DNA from: DASWJZ01 sp963814905
GTDB lineage: Bacteria > Pseudomonadota > Alphaproteobacteria > Rhizobiales > Afifellaceae
Assembly (NCBI GenBank): GCA_963814905.1
Contig: CAWFEM010000008.1
Location: 1 to 64,000 of the forward strand
Length of the DNA: 64,000 bases
Reading direction: 5' to 3'
In this document: one piece after another, positions 34,535 to 43,430 of the stretch
Layout: the number at the start of each line of letters is the position of its first letter
Numbering within the stretch: position 1 is the first letter of the stretch
Notes under the pieces: model-generated
Told to the model about the DNA's origin: nothing
Databases searched by the model: none
What the model saw: only the letters and a program-made list of their open reading frames with translations
Made by a program: the position numbers and the translations under genes

Positions 34535-35281
34535 GTGGTTTCTACGAACGTGGAGAAGCGTCTGGACGACCGGTTTGATTTATCCCGGCCGAGCGCACCT
34601 TATGGTGCGGCGCGACGGCTCTTGCGCGAGGCGATCCACTTCCTCTCCTATCACCTCATTCTCGCCCGGCGCTCCACCCGGCGCGCGCACGCGGCCGGCT
34701 TCCGCTTTGTCGTCCGGCCGACGGTCTTCCACCCGCGCCTGTTTCTGACCAGCGAGTATTTCGCCTCCTTCATCGACCGGCTCGACCTCAAGGGAAAGAC
34801 CGTGGCGGAGATCGGAACGGGGTCGGGCATCCTCTCGCTCGCGGCGGCACGGGCGGGCGCCGAGCGCGTGGTGGCGATCGACATCAACCCGAACGCGGCG
34901 CTCTCCGCCGCCGACAATGCGCGGCTCAACAATCTCGCCGACCGGGTCTTCCCGGTCTGCTCCAGTCTCTTCTCCGGCATCGCGCCGCGTCCGCTCTTCG
35001 ACGTGATCCTGTCGAGCCCGCCCTCCTTCGCCGGCGAGCCGCGCGACGTCGCCGATCGCGCCTGGCATGCCGGTCCCGGGTATCGCGACATCGCGGCGCT
35101 CTTCATCGAGGCGCGCGAGCGGTTGAAGCCCGGTGGGCGCTTCTACGTGCTCCTGTCGTCGGATTCCGATCTCGGCTGCCTCGGCCGGCTGATCGCCGAT
35201 GCCGGCTTCCATGCGCGGCTCGTCAAGGAGCGCTCGATCCTGATTGAGTCGTTCGTGCTCTATGAGCTTACGGCCGACTGA
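34535..35281 (+). CDS. SAM-dependent methyltransferase, HemK/PrmC-like
   Basis: A 248-residue class I methyltransferase. The SAM-binding motif I is VAEIGTGSGILSLAAARAGA (about residues 90-109), followed by acidic VVAIDINPNA. The catalytic loop is SSPPSF where N6-type enzymes have NPPY, so the target may be a side chain or small molecule. The start is GTG at 34535, with a second GTG five codons later. It is divergent from glnD by 147 bases and convergent with the metallo-beta-lactamase gene. The substrate is unknown. Confidence 0.8.
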   Translation: MVSTNVEKRLDDRFDLSRPSAPYGAARRLLREAIHFLSYHLILARRSTRRAHAAGFRFVVRPTVFHPRLFLTSEYFASFIDRLDLKGKTVAEIGTGSGILSLAAARAGAERVVAIDINPNAALSAADNARLNNLADRVFPVCSSLFSGIAPRPLFDVILSSPPSFAGEPRDVADRAWHAGPGYRDIAALFIEARERLKPGGRFYVLLSSDSDLGCLGRLIADAGFHARLVKERSILIESFVLYELTAD

Positions 35282-35293
35282 TGCGAGGCTACC

Positions 35294-36157
35294 TCAAAGC
35301 GCGTCGATCGGAATCTTCAGATAGACGCGCCCGTTGTCCTCCGGCTCCGGAAGCCGCCCGCCGTTCATGTTGACCCGCAGCGCATGAAGGATTTGTCGCG
35401 GCATCGAAAGCGTGGCGTCGCGCTTCTGCCGCAAGGCGACGAAGTCCGCTTCGCTCGGACTGTCCTTGAAATGGATATTGGAGCGCTTCTGCTCCGCGAC
35501 CGTGCTTTCCCACGCGGCCGCCCGGCCGCCAGGCATGTAATCGTGGCCTGTGAAGAGCCGCGTGTCGTCGGGAAGCGCCAGGATCCTCTGGATCGAGCGA
35601 TAAAGCTCGCCGGCGTCGCCACCGGGAAAGTCCGCGCGCGCGGAGCCGGAATCCGGCTGGAAGAGCGTGTCGTGGATGAAGGCGGCGTCGCCCACGACAT
35701 AGGTGACGGAGGCAAGCGTGTGGCCCGGCGAATAGATCACGCGCGTCTCGATCGACCCGATCTTGAACGTCTCCCCGTCGGCAAAGAGCCGGTCCCATTG
35801 TGAGCCGTCGGCGGGAAAATCGGGGAGATTGTAGATGTCCTTCCAAAGCCGCTGCACGTCCATGACGTGCTCGCCGATCGCCGTCGGCGCGCCGAGCTTA
35901 CCTTGGAGATAGTGCGCGGCGCTCAAATGGTCGGCATGCGGATGCGTGTCGAGAATCCAGTCGATCGTCACGCCCTTCGCCTTCGCCGCGGCGATCATCG
36001 CGTCGGCGAATGTGGTCGATATGCGCCCGGCCCGCTCGTCGTAGTCGAGCACCGGATCGATGATCGCCGCGCGCTTCGTCTCCGGGTCGGCGACGAGATA
36101 GGCGATGGAGGACGTGTCCTGATGGTAGTGCCCGGTCACCTCGGGTCGTTGCGTCAT
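35294..36157 (-). CDS. Persulfide-dioxygenase-like metallo-beta-lactamase (Blh/ETHE1 type)
   Basis: A 287-residue metallo-beta-lactamase fold protein. The metal ligands appear in THPHADHLSAA, SPGHTLASV and FTGHDYMPGG. The opening MTQRPEVTGHYHQDT and the middle IIDPVLDYDERAGRIST match Blh-like persulfide dioxygenases of Rhizobiales, which oxidise glutathione persulfide in H2S detoxification. The usual repressor BigR and membrane partners are not adjacent. The start at 36157 is preferred; 29 codons upstream show no similarity. Confidence 0.82.
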   Translation of the reverse strand: MTQRPEVTGHYHQDTSSIAYLVADPETKRAAIIDPVLDYDERAGRISTTFADAMIAAAKAKGVTIDWILDTHPHADHLSAAHYLQGKLGAPTAIGEHVMDVQRLWKDIYNLPDFPADGSQWDRLFADGETFKIGSIETRVIYSPGHTLASVTYVVGDAAFIHDTLFQPDSGSARADFPGGDAGELYRSIQRILALPDDTRLFTGHDYMPGGRAAAWESTVAEQKRSNIHFKDSPSEADFVALRQKRDATLSMPRQILHALRVNMNGGRLPEPEDNGRVYLKIPIDAL

Positions 36158-36265
36158 GGTGCGGCTCCGAAACCCCAGTGCGTTAGATATTCGGCTTTCA
36201 GAATATGATCGATCGCGCGTGCCAGAGCGTAGCGGCCATGTCAAACGCGACGGGGATGCAACCTT

Positions 36266-39031
36266 TTACTGCGGCTCCGCCCCTCGCTTGAGTCGCTTCA
36301 ATTCGTAAAGCCGCTCCAGCGCTTCCTTCGGCGACAGCTCGTCGGGGTTGATCGCCTCGAGCGCCGTCAGCGCCGGATGATCCTCCGCTTCGTCCGGCTC
36401 CGCGCGCGCCACGGCGAAAAGCGGTAAATCGTCGATGATGGAGACCGGCCGCGCGCGGTCGCCCTTCTCCAGCATGGTGAGCACCTGCCGCGCGCGCGAA
36501 ATCACGGCGGCCGGCAATCCGGCGAGCTTTGCCACCTGGATGCCGTAGGAGCGGTCGGCGGCGCCCGGCGCGACCTCGTGCAGGAAGACCACGTCGCCCT
36601 TCCATTCCTTCACCGTCATCGTCGCGTTGACGAGGCGCGGCAGCTTCGCGGCGAGCGCCGTCAGCTCATGGTAGTGGGTCGCAAACAGCGCGCGGGAAGA
36701 ATTCACGTCGTGCAGGTGCTCGATCGCCGCCCAGGCGATGGAGAGCCCGTCGAAGGTCGCCGTGCCGCGCCCGATCTCGTCGAGAATGACGAGCGAGCGC
36801 TCGCTCGCCTGGTTCAGGATTGCGGCGGTCTCCACCATCTCCACCATGAAGGTGGAGCGCCCGCGCGCCAGATCGTCGGCCGCGCCGACGCGGCTGAAGA
36901 CGGCGTCGACGATGCCGATATGGGCGGCCTTCGCCGGCACGAAGCTTCCCGCCTGCGCCAGGATGGCGATCAGCGCGTTCTGGCGAAGGAAGGTCGACTT
37001 GCCGGCCATGTTCGGGCCGGTCAAAAGCCAGATGCGGCCGGCGCCACCTCCGTCCTCATCCTGAGGTGCGAGCGAAGCGAGCCTCGAAGGGCCCAGATCG
37101 CAGTCGTTCGCGACGAAGCTCTCGCCGTTACTGCGGAGTGCCTGCTCCACCACCGGATGGCGTCCGCCCTCGATCCTGAAGGCGAGGCTCCGGTCGACCT
37201 TCGGGCGCACGTAGGCCTCTCGCTCGGCAAGCTCGGCGAGCGCCGCCGCCACGTCGATCTCGGCGAGCCCGCGCGCCGCGCCCCGGATCGCCGTCTCCGC
37301 TTCGGCGACGCGCGCCGACAGGTCGTCGAAGATCGCAAGCTCGATGGAAAGCGCGCGCTCCGCGGCGCTCGCGATCTTCTGCTCCAGATCGCCCAGCTCC
37401 GTGGTGGTGAAGCGCATGGCGCTTGCCATCGTCTGGCGGTGGATGAAGCGCTCCGCGCCGCCGCTCGCTTTGAGCGCATCCGCCTGGCCGGCAGTCACCT
37501 CGACGAAATAGCCGAGCACATTGTTGTGCCGGATCTTGAGCGAGCGGATGCCCGTCTCCTCCGCGTAGCGCGCCTGCAGGGCCGCGATCACGCGCCGGCT
37601 CTCGTCGCGAAGCGCCAGCGCCTCGTCGAGCGCCGCGTCCGCGCCGGAACGGATGAAACCGCCGTCGCGCTTCAATAGCGGAAGCTCGTCGGCGAGCCTT
37701 GCGGCGAGCGTGGCGGCGAGCCCCTCCGGAGCCGGCGCAATCTCGATGCGATGGTCGGGAACGAGCGTCTCCCCACCGTCTCCAGGGTCATCCTCCGCGT
37801 CGGGTTGCTTGAGAAGCGCCGCGATGTCGGACGCCGCTTCAAGTCCGGCGCGGATCATGTCGAGGTCGCGCGGGCCGCCACGGTCGAGGCCGAGGCGGGA
37901 AAATGCGCGCAGCATGTCCGGCGCGCCCGAAAGCGCCTTGCGGATGCCGGCGCGAAGCCGCGGCCGCTCCAGGAAGAACGCGACGCCGTCGAGGCGCGTC
38001 TCGATCGCGGCGGGGTCGGAAAGCGGGCTCGCGAGCCGTTCGGCGAGGAGCCGCGAGCCCGCCGCGCTCATCGTCCGGTCGATCGCCGCAAGCAGCGTCC
38101 CGGCGCGGGCCCCTGCGGTGGTGCGGAAGACTTCCAGGTTGGCGCGTGTCGCCGCGTCGATCCGCATCGTCTCGCCTTCGGCGATGCGGCGCGGCGGCTC
38201 GATCGGCGGACGCTTGGCGATCTGCGTCTTGTCGACATAGGCGATGAGCCCCGCACCCGCGGAAAGCTCCGCGCGGCTGAAAGCCCCGAAGGCCTCCATC
38301 GTCTTCACGCCGAAGAGATCGGCGAGCCGCTCCTCCGCCGTGCTGGTGTCGAAGAACGCCGCCGGCAGGGGGGTCAGCGCAGCGCCGGTCGCGTCCGCCA
38401 TCGCTGCAATCTCCCGATCGGCTGCGAGGCGTTCCGCGGCGAGGATTTCGCGCGGCTCGATCCGCGCGAGCGCGGCGGGAAGCGCGCCCGGCGGGCATTC
38501 GCTCATGCGGAACTCGCCGGTGGAAATGTCGATCCAGGCGAGCGCGTGGCTTTCGCCGCCGTCGCTCAGGGCGGTGCGCACGATTGCCGCGAGATAGTTG
38601 TTGCGGGCGGAATCGAGCAGCCGGTCCTCGGTGATCGTTCCGGGCGTGACGAGCCGCGTCACGGCGCGCTGCACCACGGTCTTCGAGCCCCGGCGGCGCG
38701 CCTCGGCGGGGTCCTCGATCTGCTCGCAGACCGCCACGCGGTAGCCGAGCGCGATCAGCTTCTGCAGATAGTCGTCGGCGGCATGCACCGGCACGCCGCA
38801 CATCGGGATGTCGTCGCCGAGATGCTTGCCGCGCTTGGTGAGCGCGATGCCGAGCGCGCGCGAGGCGACCGCCGCGTCATCGAAGAACAGCTCGTAGAAA
38901 TCCCCCATACGGTAAAAGAGCAGGCAATCCGGGTTCACCGCCCGGATCTCCAGATATTGCTCCATCATGGGGGTGACGCGGCCGGGCGGCTCGGTGCCCG
39001 GCGCGGGCTCGCCCGGCTCGCGCTTGTTCAT
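36266..39031 (-). CDS. mutS: DNA mismatch repair protein MutS
   Basis: A 921-residue mismatch sensor. The N-terminal mismatch-binding domain opens about residue 19 with TPMMEQYLEIRAVNPDCLLF, which leads into the F-x-E-containing loop (YRMGDFYELF). The ATPase has Walker A TGPNMAGKST, the signature loop and Walker B LVILDEIGRGTATFDG. The C-terminal helical dimer domain ends KRLKRGAEPQ. It is longer than E. coli MutS (853) mostly through its N-terminus and loops. It is divergent from sppA. Confidence 0.97.
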   Translation of the reverse strand: MNKREPGEPAPGTEPPGRVTPMMEQYLEIRAVNPDCLLFYRMGDFYELFFDDAAVASRALGIALTKRGKHLGDDIPMCGVPVHAADDYLQKLIALGYRVAVCEQIEDPAEARRRGSKTVVQRAVTRLVTPGTITEDRLLDSARNNYLAAIVRTALSDGGESHALAWIDISTGEFRMSECPPGALPAALARIEPREILAAERLAADREIAAMADATGAALTPLPAAFFDTSTAEERLADLFGVKTMEAFGAFSRAELSAGAGLIAYVDKTQIAKRPPIEPPRRIAEGETMRIDAATRANLEVFRTTAGARAGTLLAAIDRTMSAAGSRLLAERLASPLSDPAAIETRLDGVAFFLERPRLRAGIRKALSGAPDMLRAFSRLGLDRGGPRDLDMIRAGLEAASDIAALLKQPDAEDDPGDGGETLVPDHRIEIAPAPEGLAATLAARLADELPLLKRDGGFIRSGADAALDEALALRDESRRVIAALQARYAEETGIRSLKIRHNNVLGYFVEVTAGQADALKASGGAERFIHRQTMASAMRFTTTELGDLEQKIASAAERALSIELAIFDDLSARVAEAETAIRGAARGLAEIDVAAALAELAEREAYVRPKVDRSLAFRIEGGRHPVVEQALRSNGESFVANDCDLGPSRLASLAPQDEDGGGAGRIWLLTGPNMAGKSTFLRQNALIAILAQAGSFVPAKAAHIGIVDAVFSRVGAADDLARGRSTFMVEMVETAAILNQASERSLVILDEIGRGTATFDGLSIAWAAIEHLHDVNSSRALFATHYHELTALAAKLPRLVNATMTVKEWKGDVVFLHEVAPGAADRSYGIQVAKLAGLPAAVISRARQVLTMLEKGDRARPVSIIDDLPLFAVARAEPDEAEDHPALTALEAINPDELSPKEALERLYELKRLKRGAEPQ

Positions 39032-39249
39032 GGGCTTGAGGCTAGCAGAGCGGATACCGGCGGGACCAGAACGGAGGCGCCGCCGCCCACATGAAGGCCC
39101 GGCAAATCCGAAGGCCCGCCTTGCGGCAGGACGGTCGCCGCTGTAGGGATCGCCAAGCGGACTTTGAGCAAACTCAATGACTTCCGGCGCCGGGTCGCGT
39201 CGGTTGTGATCGTCTCGGCCGATTTCGGCCGATCCGGGAGACTGATGCC

Positions 39250-40212
39250 ATGGATACCGAAGCGATCCTCGAACGCCGCCGCCTGCGGCGTCGCGCGAGC
39301 TTCTGGCGGATCGCCGCCTTCGTCATCCTCGTTGTCGCGGTCGTGGTCGGCGCGAGCGCAATATGGGACCGCGACGGAGTCGGCGCGGGGCGCGCGCAGA
39401 TCGCCGACATCAAGGTCGACGGGTTCATCACCACGCGCCCTAATGCGGTGAAGACGATCGACCGCGCCGCCAAGACGGATGCGGTGAAGGCGATCGTGCT
39501 CCACATCGATTCCGGCGGCGGCGCGGCTTCCGGCGGCGAGGCCCTTTACAACGCCGTCCGCCGCGCCACGGAGAAGAAGCCGGTCGTCGCCGTCATCGAC
39601 GGGCTTGGCGCATCCGCCGCCTATATGACGGCGATCGCCGCCGATCATATCGTCGCGCGCGAGACGGCCATCACCGGCTCCATCGGCGTGATCTTCCAGT
39701 ACGGGCATTTCGAGGAACTCCTGCAGAAGATCGGCGCCCAGTATGAGGAAGTGAAGAGCGCGCCCCTGAAAGGCGAGCCTTCGATCTTCCAGGCGCCCAA
39801 CCCCGCGGCGACCGCCATGCTGAAGTCGGTGATCGACGATACCTATGACTGGTTCGTCGGACTCGTCGCCGAGCGCCGCAACCTTTCCGAGCCGGATGCG
39901 CGCCGCCTCGCGGACGGGCGCATCTTCACCGGACGCCAGGCACTGGGCGTGAAGCTTATCGACGCGGTGGGCGGCGATCCGGAAGCGCGCGCATGGCTCG
40001 CGAAAGAGAAGGGCGTTTCAGAAGATCTGCCGCTGCGCGATTGGAAGGAAGACAGCTCCGTCTTCGCCGCTTTTCAGACCGACGCGGTCGCCGGCCTGGC
40101 GCGCCTTGTTGGAATCGATCTTGACGCGGCCGGGATTCTGCCCCGCAGACTTACAGTTGACGGTCTGCTATCCGTTTGGCAGGCTACGATTTTCCGGCGA
40201 TCGGATCGCTAG
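39250..40212 (+). CDS. sppA: Signal peptide peptidase SppA (S49 family)
   Basis: A 320-residue membrane-anchored serine protease that degrades cleaved signal peptides. An N-terminal hydrophobic segment occupies residues 20-38. The catalytic serine is S122 in GLGASAAYM, and the general-base lysine is probably K174 in SAPLKGEPS, a spacing of 52 residues as in Bacillus SppA. ITGSIGVIFQYG is another diagnostic stretch. It belongs to the short, single-domain (36K) group. It is followed within 10 bases by ihfB. Confidence 0.93.
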   Translation: MDTEAILERRRLRRRASFWRIAAFVILVVAVVVGASAIWDRDGVGAGRAQIADIKVDGFITTRPNAVKTIDRAAKTDAVKAIVLHIDSGGGAASGGEALYNAVRRATEKKPVVAVIDGLGASAAYMTAIAADHIVARETAITGSIGVIFQYGHFEELLQKIGAQYEEVKSAPLKGEPSIFQAPNPAATAMLKSVIDDTYDWFVGLVAERRNLSEPDARRLADGRIFTGRQALGVKLIDAVGGDPEARAWLAKEKGVSEDLPLRDWKEDSSVFAAFQTDAVAGLARLVGIDLDAAGILPRRLTVDGLLSVWQATIFRRSDR

Positions 40213-40222
40213 GGGGCCAGCG

Positions 40223-40510
40223 GTGATCAAATCGGAGCTCATCGAGCGAATTGCGTCGCGAAATCCGCACCTGTTCCAGCGCGACGTGGAGCACATCGTC
40301 AATGCCATCCTGGAGGAGGTCGTCGCCGCCCTTGCGCGCGGGGACCGGGTGGAATTGCGCGGCTTCGGCGCGTTCTCGGTGAAGAACCGCCCGGCGCGCA
40401 CCGGACGCAATCCGCGCACCGGCGAGCAGGTCGTCGTCTCGGAAAAATACGTGCCGTTCTTCAAGACCGGCAAGGACATGCGCGAGCGCTTGAACACAAC
40501 CACTGGATGA
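40223..40510 (+). CDS. ihfB: Integration host factor subunit beta
   Basis: A 95-residue HU/IHF-family DNA-bending protein. The opening MIKSELIERIASRNPHLFQR and the beta-arm region GFGAFSVKNRPARTGRNPRT are diagnostic of the beta subunit. IHF helps recombination, replication and transcription by bending DNA. The start is a GTG at 40223 behind AGGGGG. It overlaps the next gene by four bases. Confidence 0.96.
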   Translation: MIKSELIERIASRNPHLFQRDVEHIVNAILEEVVAALARGDRVELRGFGAFSVKNRPARTGRNPRTGEQVVVSEKYVPFFKTGKDMRERLNTTTG

Positions 40511-40878
40511 GCTCTGTGCGCGCGCTCGGCACCCTGCTGAAATGGCTGATCCTGCTGCCGATCCTCGCCGCGATCCTGCTTCTCGCGGTCGCCAACGGCG
40601 AGGACGTGACGGTCCACCTGAACCCGTTCGACGGCGACGATCCGGTCCTTCGTGTGGTCCTGCCGCTTTATCAGTTCGCCTTCATTCTTTTCGTCCTGGG
40701 CGTTCTGGTCGGCGGGCTCGTCGCCTGGGCGAGCGGACTGCGCCGCCGCCGGCGTGACCGCGTGCGGGGCGACGCGCTCTATCCGAGCCGCGCACATGGC
40801 GCTCCGGGGCGGACACCCAACACCTCTCCCGTTGCGGCGGATGTCGCCGGGTTCCTCCCCGGTCCGCGTCACGGCTGA
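40507..40878 (+). CDS. LapA-domain membrane protein
   Basis: A 123-residue inner-membrane protein with two hydrophobic segments (about residues 9-28 and 52-76), the second followed by a basic run SGLRRRRRDR. This is the DUF1049/LapA (lipopolysaccharide assembly protein A) domain. Its start overlaps the ihfB stop by four bases (ATGA), a conserved ihfB-lapA linkage in Rhizobiales. The C-terminal 40 residues look disordered. Confidence 0.85.
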   Translation: MSSVRALGTLLKWLILLPILAAILLLAVANGEDVTVHLNPFDGDDPVLRVVLPLYQFAFILFVLGVLVGGLVAWASGLRRRRRDRVRGDALYPSRAHGAPGRTPNTSPVAADVAGFLPGPRHG

Positions 40879-40888
40879 CGGCGGCGGC

Positions 40889-41881
40889 ATGCGGGTTCTG
40901 TCGGCTGACGATCTCGGCCGCCTCTTCACGTTTCCGGCGCTGATCGAAGCGCTTCGCGCCGGCTTTCGCGCCGACATCGAAGCGCCGGTCCGTCATCACC
41001 ACACGATCGAACGGCCGGGCGAGCCGGCCGCGACGCTTCTGCTGATGCCGGCCTGGCGCGCGGAAGGGGAAAGCGCCCATCACGCTCGGCAGGAAATGCG
41101 CGCCTTCCTCGGCGTGAAGGTCGTGTCGATCTTTCCCGGCAACGGCGCGCGCAACCTGCCGAGTGTAATGGGCGCCTATATGTTGATGGACGGCGCGACC
41201 GGTGCGCCGCTCGCCGTCATCGACGGGCAGGAATTGACGCTGTGGCGCACTGGCGCCGCCTCCGCGCTCGCTGCCTCCTATCTCGCGCGCTCTGACGCGC
41301 GGCGCATGCTCATGGTCGGCGCCGGCTCGCTCGCGCCGCGCCTGATCGCTGCGCATGCGAGCGTGCATCCGCTTAAGGAAATCCTTGTCTGGAACCACAA
41401 TTTTGCGCGCGCCGAGGCGCTCGCCGAGACGCTCTCTGGCCGCGAATATTCCGTGCGCGCGACGAGCGACATCGAAGCGGCGGCACGCGAAGCCGACATC
41501 GTCTCCTGCGCGACGCTCTCCGCCGAGCCGCTTGTGAAAGGCGCCTGGCTGAAGCCCGGGGCGCATCTCGATCTCGTCGGCGCTTTCACCCCGAAAATGC
41601 GCGAGAGCGACGACGAGGCGGTGCGCCGCGCCCGCGTTTACGTCGACACGCGCGCCGGCGCGCTTACGGAGGCCGGCGACATCGCGCAGCCGCTCGCCGC
41701 CGGCGTTCTTAAGGAGAGCGATATCGCCGGCGACCTCTTCGATCTCTGCCGCGGGAAATCACAAGGGCGCGCATCGGCCGACGAGATCACGCTCTTCAAG
41801 TCGGTCGGAACGGCGGTCGAGGATCTCACCGCCGCGATCCTTGCCTATGAGAGCGCTTCGAGCGCGACGCCCTCTCGCTAG
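40889..41881 (+). CDS. Ornithine cyclodeaminase/mu-crystallin family protein
   Basis: A 330-residue NAD(P)-dependent enzyme of the OCD/CRYM family, whose members deaminate ornithine, reduce pyrroline-2-carboxylate or act as alanine dehydrogenases. The substrate domain has MRVLSADDLGRLF and ARNLPSVMGAYMLMDGATG. The Rossmann motif is MLMVGAGSLAPRLIAA near residue 140, slightly altered from the usual GxGxQA. The sequence HLDLVGAFTPKMRE is also diagnostic. The start at 40889 is preferred over an earlier ATG that overlaps the LapA gene. Its stop overlaps the convergent next gene. Confidence 0.88.
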   Translation: MRVLSADDLGRLFTFPALIEALRAGFRADIEAPVRHHHTIERPGEPAATLLLMPAWRAEGESAHHARQEMRAFLGVKVVSIFPGNGARNLPSVMGAYMLMDGATGAPLAVIDGQELTLWRTGAASALAASYLARSDARRMLMVGAGSLAPRLIAAHASVHPLKEILVWNHNFARAEALAETLSGREYSVRATSDIEAAAREADIVSCATLSAEPLVKGAWLKPGAHLDLVGAFTPKMRESDDEAVRRARVYVDTRAGALTEAGDIAQPLAAGVLKESDIAGDLFDLCRGKSQGRASADEITLFKSVGTAVEDLTAAILAYESASSATPSR

Positions 41882-42228
41882 TTCAGCGAGTCGTCCACCG
41901 CGATCTCGGAGCAGGCCTTGGCGATGTTCTTCCTCCAGCGCGCCTGATCCTCGTCGACCACCTGCCCGAAGCGATGCTCCTGCTCCTCGAAATTCGCGCC
42001 GCCGGTGATGAGGCGCTTCTTTCCGTTCGGCAGCGCATCGAGCGCGGCGACGACGCAATCGGTCATCAGAGCGCGCTTGCGTTTGCTCATCTCGGCGAGC
42101 GGCCCGGAGGTCTGGGCGTCGAGAATCGCCCGCACCACCGTCGGGAAGTCGGCGGCGCGCGCGCCTGAGCCGCCGCCGGTGGCGGCGAACAGGGCCAGGA
42201 GGAGCGCGGCGTGCGAGCTTGGCGTCAT
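41878..42228 (-). CDS. Small exported protein, paralogue A
   Basis: A 116-residue protein with a signal peptide of about 25 residues (ending GARAADF). The mature part is FPTVVRAILDAQTSGPLAEM, then MTDCVVAALDALPNGKKRLI, EEQEHRFGQVVDEDQARW and KACSEIAVD. Two cysteines could form a disulfide. It is clearly related to the gene 31 bases upstream on the same strand (42260-42619), with more than half of the mature residues identical. Function unknown. Its stop overlaps the stop of the convergent cyclodeaminase gene by three bases. Confidence 0.72.
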   Translation of the reverse strand: MTPSSHAALLLALFAATGGGSGARAADFPTVVRAILDAQTSGPLAEMSKRKRALMTDCVVAALDALPNGKKRLITGGANFEEQEHRFGQVVDEDQARWRKNIAKACSEIAVDDSLN

Positions 42229-42259
42229 GCGGGAGTCCTGCGGATCGAGGGGAAGAAGG

Positions 42260-42619
42260 TTAGTTGTTTGTGTCTTGTTGGTCTTTGCCCATCGCGATCT
42301 GCGCGCAGGCGCGGGCGATCTCCTGCTTCCACTGGGCGTGGTTCTCCTGCACCACTTCTCCGAAGCGATGCTCCTGCTGATCGAGCGTGCCGCCTTCGAC
42401 GATGTATCGCTTCTTGCCGTTCGGCAGGCCGTTCAGCGTGGAGATCACGCAATCGGTCATGCGCGCCCGCTTGCCGGGGCCCATCGTGGCGAGCCGCCCG
42501 GTGGTCTGGCTGTCGAGGATCGACCTGACGACTTTCGGAAAGTCGGCGGCCTGCGCCGCCGTAGACGATCCGAATGCGCCGAGGGCGGCGGCCAAGATGG
42601 CTGTCTTGCGAAGGGTCAT
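42260..42619 (-). CDS. Small exported protein, paralogue B
   Basis: A 119-residue protein with a signal peptide of about 24 residues (ending TAAQAADF). The mature part parallels paralogue A: FPKVVRSILDSQTTGRLATM, MTDCVISTLNGLPNGKKRYI, DQQEHRFGEVVQENHAQW and RACAQIAMG. The cysteine pair, the central NGKKR and the EHRFG block are all kept. The start at 42619 is preferred, since its signal peptide begins there. Tandem duplication is evident. No characterised family is recognised. Confidence 0.72.
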   Translation of the reverse strand: MTLRKTAILAAALGAFGSSTAAQAADFPKVVRSILDSQTTGRLATMGPGKRARMTDCVISTLNGLPNGKKRYIVEGGTLDQQEHRFGEVVQENHAQWKQEIARACAQIAMGKDQQDTNN

Positions 42620-42706
42620 GGGTCCTGGCCTTTTTGAACGGTTCAGACTCAAGAAGGGATCCCTGGATTTTCCCTCAGAAGGATCGCCGAAACGCCGATC
42701 TTACGC

Positions 42707-42735
42707 TTGCATGCCGCCGGCCCAGAGCCTATATC
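42707..42735 (+). promoter_or_regulatory. Likely sigma-70 promoter of the rimP-nusA-infB operon
   Basis: TTGCAT and TATATC are separated by 17 bases (CTTGCAT...CTATATC in context), close to the alphaproteobacterial housekeeping consensus. Transcription would start near 42742 and leave a leader of about 100 bases that contains a terminator-like hairpin before rimP. Confidence 0.6.
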
Positions 42736-42765
42736 GCGGACAACACATCTCGAAGCTAATCGAGG

Positions 42766-42793
42766 GTGGGTCCTGCGGGGCCCGCTCTTTTTT
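42766..42793 (+). terminator. Attenuator-like intrinsic terminator in the rimP leader
   Basis: The arms GTGGGTCC and GGGCCCGC pair over eight positions (two wobble) around a TGCG loop and are followed by TCTTTTTT. It lies between the promoter near 42707 and the rimP start at 42841, so it would end transcription prematurely unless read through. A small upstream hairpin (CTCGA/TCGAG) sits at about 42749-42764. Confidence 0.6.
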
Positions 42794-42840
42794 GTTGCCC
42801 GAAGGGCCATCGGACCGGTCCCAGCCCGGGCGAGGATTGA

Positions 42841-43410
42841 ATGGACGGCCGACGTCTGACACGCGAAAGCGGGCTTGAAGCCCGCATTGCCCATATCGTG
42901 GAGCCGATCGCCAGCGATCTCGGCTACGAGTTGGTGCGCGTCAAGGTTTCGGGGCTGAACGGCATGACCGTCCAGATCATGGCGGAGCGGCCGGACGGCA
43001 CGATGACGGTGGAGGATTGCGAGCGTCTGTCGCGCAACGTCTCCCCGGCCATGGACGTCGCCGATCCGATCAGTCGCGAATACCATCTGGAAATATCCTC
43101 CCCCGGCATCGACCGGCCGCTGACCCGCGCCAAGGACTTTGCGCTCTGGGCCGGGCACGAGGCGAAGATCGAGACCGACGCGCCGATCGACGGACGCAAG
43201 CGCTTTCGCGGCGTGCTCCTCGGCGTGAAGGAGGGTGACACCGGCATCCGGCTCCTCGACGCGCCGGGCGAGAGCGATGTGTGGCTGCCGATGGACAAGA
43301 TCGACGAGGCGAGGCTCGTCCTGACCGACGCGCTCGTAAAGGCTGCGCTCAAGGGCGAAACACAGAATCGCTCGGCCGAAAAAGCCGAGCAGGTAGGTCA
43401 AGAAATCTGA
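42841..43410 (+). CDS. rimP: Ribosome maturation factor RimP
   Basis: A 189-residue protein needed for 30S subunit maturation. The N-terminal domain (residues 15-95) contains ASDLGYELVRVKVSGLNGM and CERLSRNVSPAMDV. The ISSPGIDRPLTRAKDF stretch leads into the C-terminal SH3-like domain. The start ATG is preceded by GAGGA. The alphaproteobacterial C-terminal tail of about 30 residues is present. First gene of the transcription/translation operon, directly followed by nusA. Confidence 0.96.
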   Translation: MDGRRLTRESGLEARIAHIVEPIASDLGYELVRVKVSGLNGMTVQIMAERPDGTMTVEDCERLSRNVSPAMDVADPISREYHLEISSPGIDRPLTRAKDFALWAGHEAKIETDAPIDGRKRFRGVLLGVKEGDTGIRLLDAPGESDVWLPMDKIDEARLVLTDALVKAALKGETQNRSAEKAEQVGQEI

Positions 43411-43430
43411 CGCGAACGGAGCTGAAGCAG

